A stretch of DNA of 64,000 nucleotides, taken from Acidobacteriota bacterium. Its GTDB lineage: Bacteria; Acidobacteriota; Thermoanaerobaculia; Multivoradales; Multivoraceae. Below, in pieces: positions 60,926 to 64,000 of this stretch. Both the position numbers and the translations under genes were made by a program. The stretch spans positions 593,620-657,619 of the forward strand of contig JAPPCR010000023.1 in the NCBI GenBank assembly GCA_028875725.1, in the 5' to 3' direction. The notes under the pieces are model-generated. The model was not told the DNA's origin. It did no database searches and saw only the letters and a list, made by a program, of their open reading frames with translations. Within the stretch, counting starts at the first letter, position 1; every line of letters starts with the position of its first letter.

Positions 60926-62154
60926 GGAAGCCGTTCCAGCAAGAGGGCCAGCAGGGCGTCGCGGACCTCGTTGCGGAAGTCGAGTTCGTTCTGGTTGAAC
61001 TGGACCGCCACCGCGATGCCGGAGTCCCGGTGGTAGTACATCGTGGAACGCCAGCCGGGGAACCAGCCGCCGTGGCCGATGAGTTCGCCGTACGGGCTGT
61101 CGGCACGGTAGACGCCGAGGCCGTAGGTCGCGCCGGCGTCTTCGCCGCGGTAGCCGGAGTTCAGCATCTCCTCCAGGTACGGTCCGTCGAGGGCACGCTC
61201 CTCGTAGAGGATCTTGGCCCAGCGGGCCAGGTCGCGTGAGTTGGAGACGTAGCCGCCGCCGGTCCACTCGGTCTGCGGGCTGAACGCCATCACGTCGCCC
61301 TCGGCGGTCTTTGCCGGCAGCGAGAAGGGGTTGTCCTCGCCGACGTGACCGGGGGCGAGGTCGGGGAACGTGCGGCCGATCTGCTCCACCGTGCGGGGGA
61401 GGTCGTGACGGTCGAGGACGCGGCGCCTGGCCTCGTCGTAGTACGCGCCGCCGGAGGCCGCCTCCATGATCAGGCCCGCGACGAGGTAGCCGGTGTCGGT
61501 GTACGCGTACCCCTCGCCGGCCGGGAACAGGGGCTCCTTGTCGAGGACGTACTGGACCAGGTCCCGCGGCTCGAACCAGGCGTCGGGGTCGCCGGCCGGA
61601 CCGCGCCGGGACCGAGCCTCGGCGCGCCAGCCTTCGTCGTAGACGTGGTCGGTGAGTCCGCTCGAGTGGCTGAGCAGGTGGCGGAGGGTCATCGTCTCGT
61701 GGTTGGGAAGGCGGGTCCACCACGGTTCGTCGCCGAGCCAGCGCGACGCCAGGTCGTCGAGGCCGAGCAGGCCCTCGTTCACCATGCTGAGCGCGGTGGT
61801 CGCGGCGATCGTCTTGCCGATGCTGCCGGCCGGCATGCGGTTCGCCGGATCCATCGGCAGATCGTTGTCCGGATCGGCGTAGCCGGTCGCGGCGACGCCT
61901 TCGCTGCCGTCCGGGAGGACGAAGGCGGCGGTAGCGCCGATGAAGCCGAGCTCGGCGCGGAGTTCGTCGAGGCGTGCCTGGAAGAGCTGCTCGGTTCCGG
62001 ATGTCACGTCCGGGGCCGGCGGTGCGGCGCAAGCCGCGGCCAGGAGGACCGCGGCGACGAAGACGCTACTCCCACCCGTAGGCCGCCCGGATTCTGATCG
62101 GCAGCTCGACGAAGATGACCGGGTTGGCTTCGCTGCTGTTGGCCAGGATGACAT
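60922..62154 (-). CDS. serine hydrolase, beta-lactamase/class C fold lipoprotein
   Basis: The product has SxxK nucleophile in PAGSIGKTIAA, the Tyr motif YVSN and the KTG-like HGGWFPG, the triad of class C-type serine hydrolases and D-aminopeptidases/esterases. The signal core SVFVAAVLLAAACAAP suggests a lipoprotein. The ATG at 62154 lies inside the upstream gene and gives 410 aa; no other standard start is near, so the start is uncertain. Confidence 0.8.
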   Translation of the reverse strand: MSSWPTAAKPTRSSSSSCRSESGRPTGGSSVFVAAVLLAAACAAPPAPDVTSGTEQLFQARLDELRAELGFIGATAAFVLPDGSEGVAATGYADPDNDLPMDPANRMPAGSIGKTIAATTALSMVNEGLLGLDDLASRWLGDEPWWTRLPNHETMTLRHLLSHSSGLTDHVYDEGWRAEARSRRGPAGDPDAWFEPRDLVQYVLDKEPLFPAGEGYAYTDTGYLVAGLIMEAASGGAYYDEARRRVLDRHDLPRTVEQIGRTFPDLAPGHVGEDNPFSLPAKTAEGDVMAFSPQTEWTGGGYVSNSRDLARWAKILYEERALDGPYLEEMLNSGYRGEDAGATYGLGVYRADSPYGELIGHGGWFPGWRSTMYYHRDSGIAVAVQFNQNELDFRNEVRDALLALLLERLP

Positions 62155-63301
62155 AGCCGTTGCCTCCTTCGAGCGATCCGACGAAGTTGCCCCGGAAGCC
62201 CCAGTTGCCGCCGCTGTGTCCGAAGAAACGGTCCGCTTCTCCGGGTGGCGCGGGGCGGTGTGGCGTGTCGGCGCCGGTGGTGAAGCCGAGAGCGTAGTTG
62301 CCCACGCCTCCGGGTGTCACCATCTTGCGGGTGAACCCGGTCGTGAGGATGCGGTTCGAGCGCCCCTCCAGGGAAAGCTGGACCTCGATCAGGAACTTCG
62401 CCAGGTCCGTCGGGGTCGTCCAGAGGCCCGCGGCGTAGAGCTCCGGGTAAACGTGCCAGGGTGCGCGTGGCTCCCCACCGTCCTCGTCGGACCTGGTCGC
62501 CGACCCGCCGGCCCGCGCCGCGTTGCCGTGAAGTGCCGGCGGCAGGGGCTGGCAGAAGCAACTGCGGTTCATGCCGAGCGGGTCCAGGACCGCCTCCTGC
62601 AGGAGCTTCTCGAACGGCTTGGCCATGGCGTCGCTCAGAGCGAGTTGCAGGATGGTGGAACCACCCCCGGAGTACTGGTAGCGGGTGCCGGGCTGCCAGC
62701 CGACGACGACCGGGTCTGTGTTCGCGGGCGTCTCCTCGTCCTTCCGTCCCAGGACCTCGGGGACTGTCGGCAGCTCGGCGTCCGGCTTGTAGCCCGGGAA
62801 TCCCGAAACCGTCGTGCCGGCCGTCATGCTCAGCAGCATCCGCGGCGTCACCGGAGTCTCGGCTAGCAGTTCGGCGTCGTCCCGGAGCTGCCAGGAGCGG
62901 AGCATGGAGTTGATGTCGTCGTCGAGGTCGAAGAGTCCGTCCTGCACGGCTCGGAGCACCGCCATCGCGGACACCGGCTTGCTGATCGAGGCGGCCTGGA
63001 AGAGGGTCTCCGTGTCGGCAAGAGTGCCGCTCGCCTCGTCGGCGACGCCCCAGGCCCTGGCCCAGTGCAGGCGATAGTCCTCAACGACGGCGACGCTTAG
63101 CGCCGCGATGCCGTGCGCCTCCATCAGCTCGGCCAGACTCTTGCCGGCATCGTCGCTAGCTCCCGCCTCCCGCGGTGCCTCGATCCTTGAAATCAGGTCC
63201 GCCGGGTCGTCCGCCGCAGCCTCAACCGGCTGGGCCTGGAGCGGTACGTTGAGAAGGCCCGCCAGCAGGAAACCGGTCGAACTCCAGGGGACCTGGCGCA
63301 C
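62066..63301 (-). CDS. second serine hydrolase, beta-lactamase/class C fold
   Basis: I place the start at GTG 63301, giving 411 aa with a signal peptide ending LQAQP; the frame is open further upstream. Motifs are SxxK in AASISKPVSA, YSGGG in place of YxN and HSGGN near the end. The first gene of a tandem pair of related hydrolases; both sit near a peptide transporter and may process peptides or amides. Confidence 0.8.
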   Translation of the reverse strand: MRQVPWSSTGFLLAGLLNVPLQAQPVEAAADDPADLISRIEAPREAGASDDAGKSLAELMEAHGIAALSVAVVEDYRLHWARAWGVADEASGTLADTETLFQAASISKPVSAMAVLRAVQDGLFDLDDDINSMLRSWQLRDDAELLAETPVTPRMLLSMTAGTTVSGFPGYKPDAELPTVPEVLGRKDEETPANTDPVVVGWQPGTRYQYSGGGSTILQLALSDAMAKPFEKLLQEAVLDPLGMNRSCFCQPLPPALHGNAARAGGSATRSDEDGGEPRAPWHVYPELYAAGLWTTPTDLAKFLIEVQLSLEGRSNRILTTGFTRKMVTPGGVGNYALGFTTGADTPHRPAPPGEADRFFGHSGGNWGFRGNFVGSLEGGNGYVILANSSEANPVIFVELPIRIRAAYGWE

Positions 63302-63391
63302 GCCCAGCAGGCTAGCAGCGTCCGCAGCCGTCCGGCTGCGCTGCCGCGCATAACCCGGAAGCGCCGCCGAAGCAGGCAATGGCGTGTGTCG

Positions 63392-63424
63392 GGCCCAGCG
63401 AACTGGGCCGCAATACACTCGTCG
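63392..63424 (+). promoter_or_regulatory. hairpin and promoter motif TACACTCGTCG
   Basis: A perfect stem GGCCCAG-CGAA-CTGGGCC (63392-63409) is followed by GCAATACACTCGTCG, whose -10-like TACACT is at 63414-63419. The block GCCGCA-R-TACACTCGTCG is shared with 59505-59521. It probably drives the gene starting at 63470. Confidence 0.45.
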
Positions 63425-63469
63425 TCTCCCGTGACGTCCGGTCGCGCCCAATCGTATGATTCCGTCCAG

Positions 63470-64000
63470 GTGAATGCTGTCCCGGCAGCACTGATCAGCG
63501 TCCTCCTCGCATCCGGTGGCGTCGGATTCGGGCAGCAGGCGGAGACGGCCGCGCAGCCGCCGGACCAGGCCACGTTCTCGACGATGCGGGATCTCGCCGG
63601 CGGTGTTAAATCAAAGCGTCGAATCCGTTTCGAAGGAGCTGTCGAAACGATGAGCGGGCAGGGGTGCTACGACCCTGCGGACATCGAGTGGCAGGGCCTT
63701 GTGGGCATGACGGCGGAGGGAGCAGCCGTCTACAGACTCCGCAGTCCCAGCCTCATGCGGATCATCGACAGGGATACGGGCCGCTCCAGGTACGGCCTGC
63801 GTCTTCCGAGCAGCCGGCTAGGGCTCGTTCAGGACGGCGACGACAGCTCGCGTGCGATGGGACGCGTCACCAGCGGCGTCACGGTGGTCGACGGTGCGAC
63901 GGAGGAACCCGTACGCGGCGCGCGCGTGCTCCTGCTAGCCGATCAGGGCCGTCCCGAGCCCCTGCTGTGCCTCCTGGACACGGATTCGGAGGGAACGGCG
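63470..64000 (+). CDS. secreted protein, partial; CarboxypepD_reg-like start
   Basis: An open frame of 177 codons from GTG 63470 runs off the window end. It starts with a signal peptide (LISVLLASGGVGFGQQA) and, near the end, GRVTSGVTVVDGATEEPVRG begins a carboxypeptidase-regulatory-like beta domain (ARVLLLADQGRPEPLL). In the middle, FEGAVETMSGQGCYDPAD precedes beta-rich sequence. The full size and function are unknown. Confidence 0.7.
   Translation, partial: MNAVPAALISVLLASGGVGFGQQAETAAQPPDQATFSTMRDLAGGVKSKRRIRFEGAVETMSGQGCYDPADIEWQGLVGMTAEGAAVYRLRSPSLMRIIDRDTGRSRYGLRLPSSRLGLVQDGDDSSRAMGRVTSGVTVVDGATEEPVRGARVLLLADQGRPEPLLCLLDTDSEGTA

Noticed and set aside
1..64000. tRNA, rRNA or tmRNA genes
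   Set aside because: I found no cloverleaf with a T-loop GTTCRA consensus or any rRNA-like stretch in the intergenic regions I read.

Overview
The window is high-GC bacterial DNA with dense coding on both strands, many ATGA/GTGA start-stop overlaps and frequent GTG starts. The first half is an accessory region rich in defence and toxin-antitoxin genes and gene debris. The second half is a catabolic and uptake region: sulfatase, TonB-dependent receptors, SSS symporter, TAT-exported enolase-superfamily enzyme, Yej-type peptide transporter. TonB receptors, lipoproteins and outer-membrane barrels show a Gram-negative (diderm) cell. The mix of secreted hydrolases, SUMF1-type proteins and kinase/FHA signalling suggests Acidobacteriota or a similar environmental lineage, but there is no rRNA or marker gene to confirm it.

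Layout. 1-9.2 kb: small hypotheticals, an ArsR/VOC pair, an outer-membrane barrel, a GmrSD-like DUF262-DUF1524 protein with an extra AlbA_2-type domain, a HigA antitoxin, PIN proteins, and an ArsR-SRPBCC-haloalkane dehalogenase operon whose last gene has captured a VapB tail and is coupled to vapC. 9.3-18.7 kb: a minus-strand eight-gene module with a protease-FHA protein, an ExbB/MotA-like channel, two PP2C phosphatases, a papain-like protease, a Ser/Thr kinase with a SUMF1 domain, an FHA protein and a one-TM coiled-coil protein. 18.7-25.5 kb: a graveyard of decayed genes, including three dehalogenase fragments, a CoA-lyase fragment, a DUF900-type hydrolase and surface-protein remnants. It surrounds an intact membrane pentapeptide-repeat protein, a DUF2442 protein and an enoyl-CoA hydratase that starts with a HigA head.

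25.5-33.7 kb: a defence island. A DNA methyltransferase, an SMC/Rad50-like ATPase, a small middle protein and a PD-(D/E)XK nuclease form an overlapping four-gene operon (ABC-three-component or Lamassu-like, with a methylase). Next to it lie an IS21 remnant and a separate type II restriction-modification system (XRE controller, endonuclease, C5 methyltransferase with its own HTH).

33.7-49.6 kb: a minus-strand catabolic operon (TonB receptor, symporter, sulfatase, mandelate-racemase-type dehydratase, PhoD phosphatase, LamG/glycosidase-like protein, beta-helix-aldolase fusion). It reads as capture, desulfation, cleavage and sugar-acid breakdown of a sulfated or uronic polysaccharide. Six copies of a ~140-bp compound palindrome lie in and beside it; four sit between the only available start codon and the signal-peptide core of a secreted protein, in frame.

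49.8-64 kb: a tandem DsbA/HCCA-isomerase-like protein, a second TonB receptor, a yejABEF-type peptide/microcin transporter, a class III PLP enzyme, two serine-beta-lactamase-fold hydrolases and the start of a secreted protein that runs off the window.
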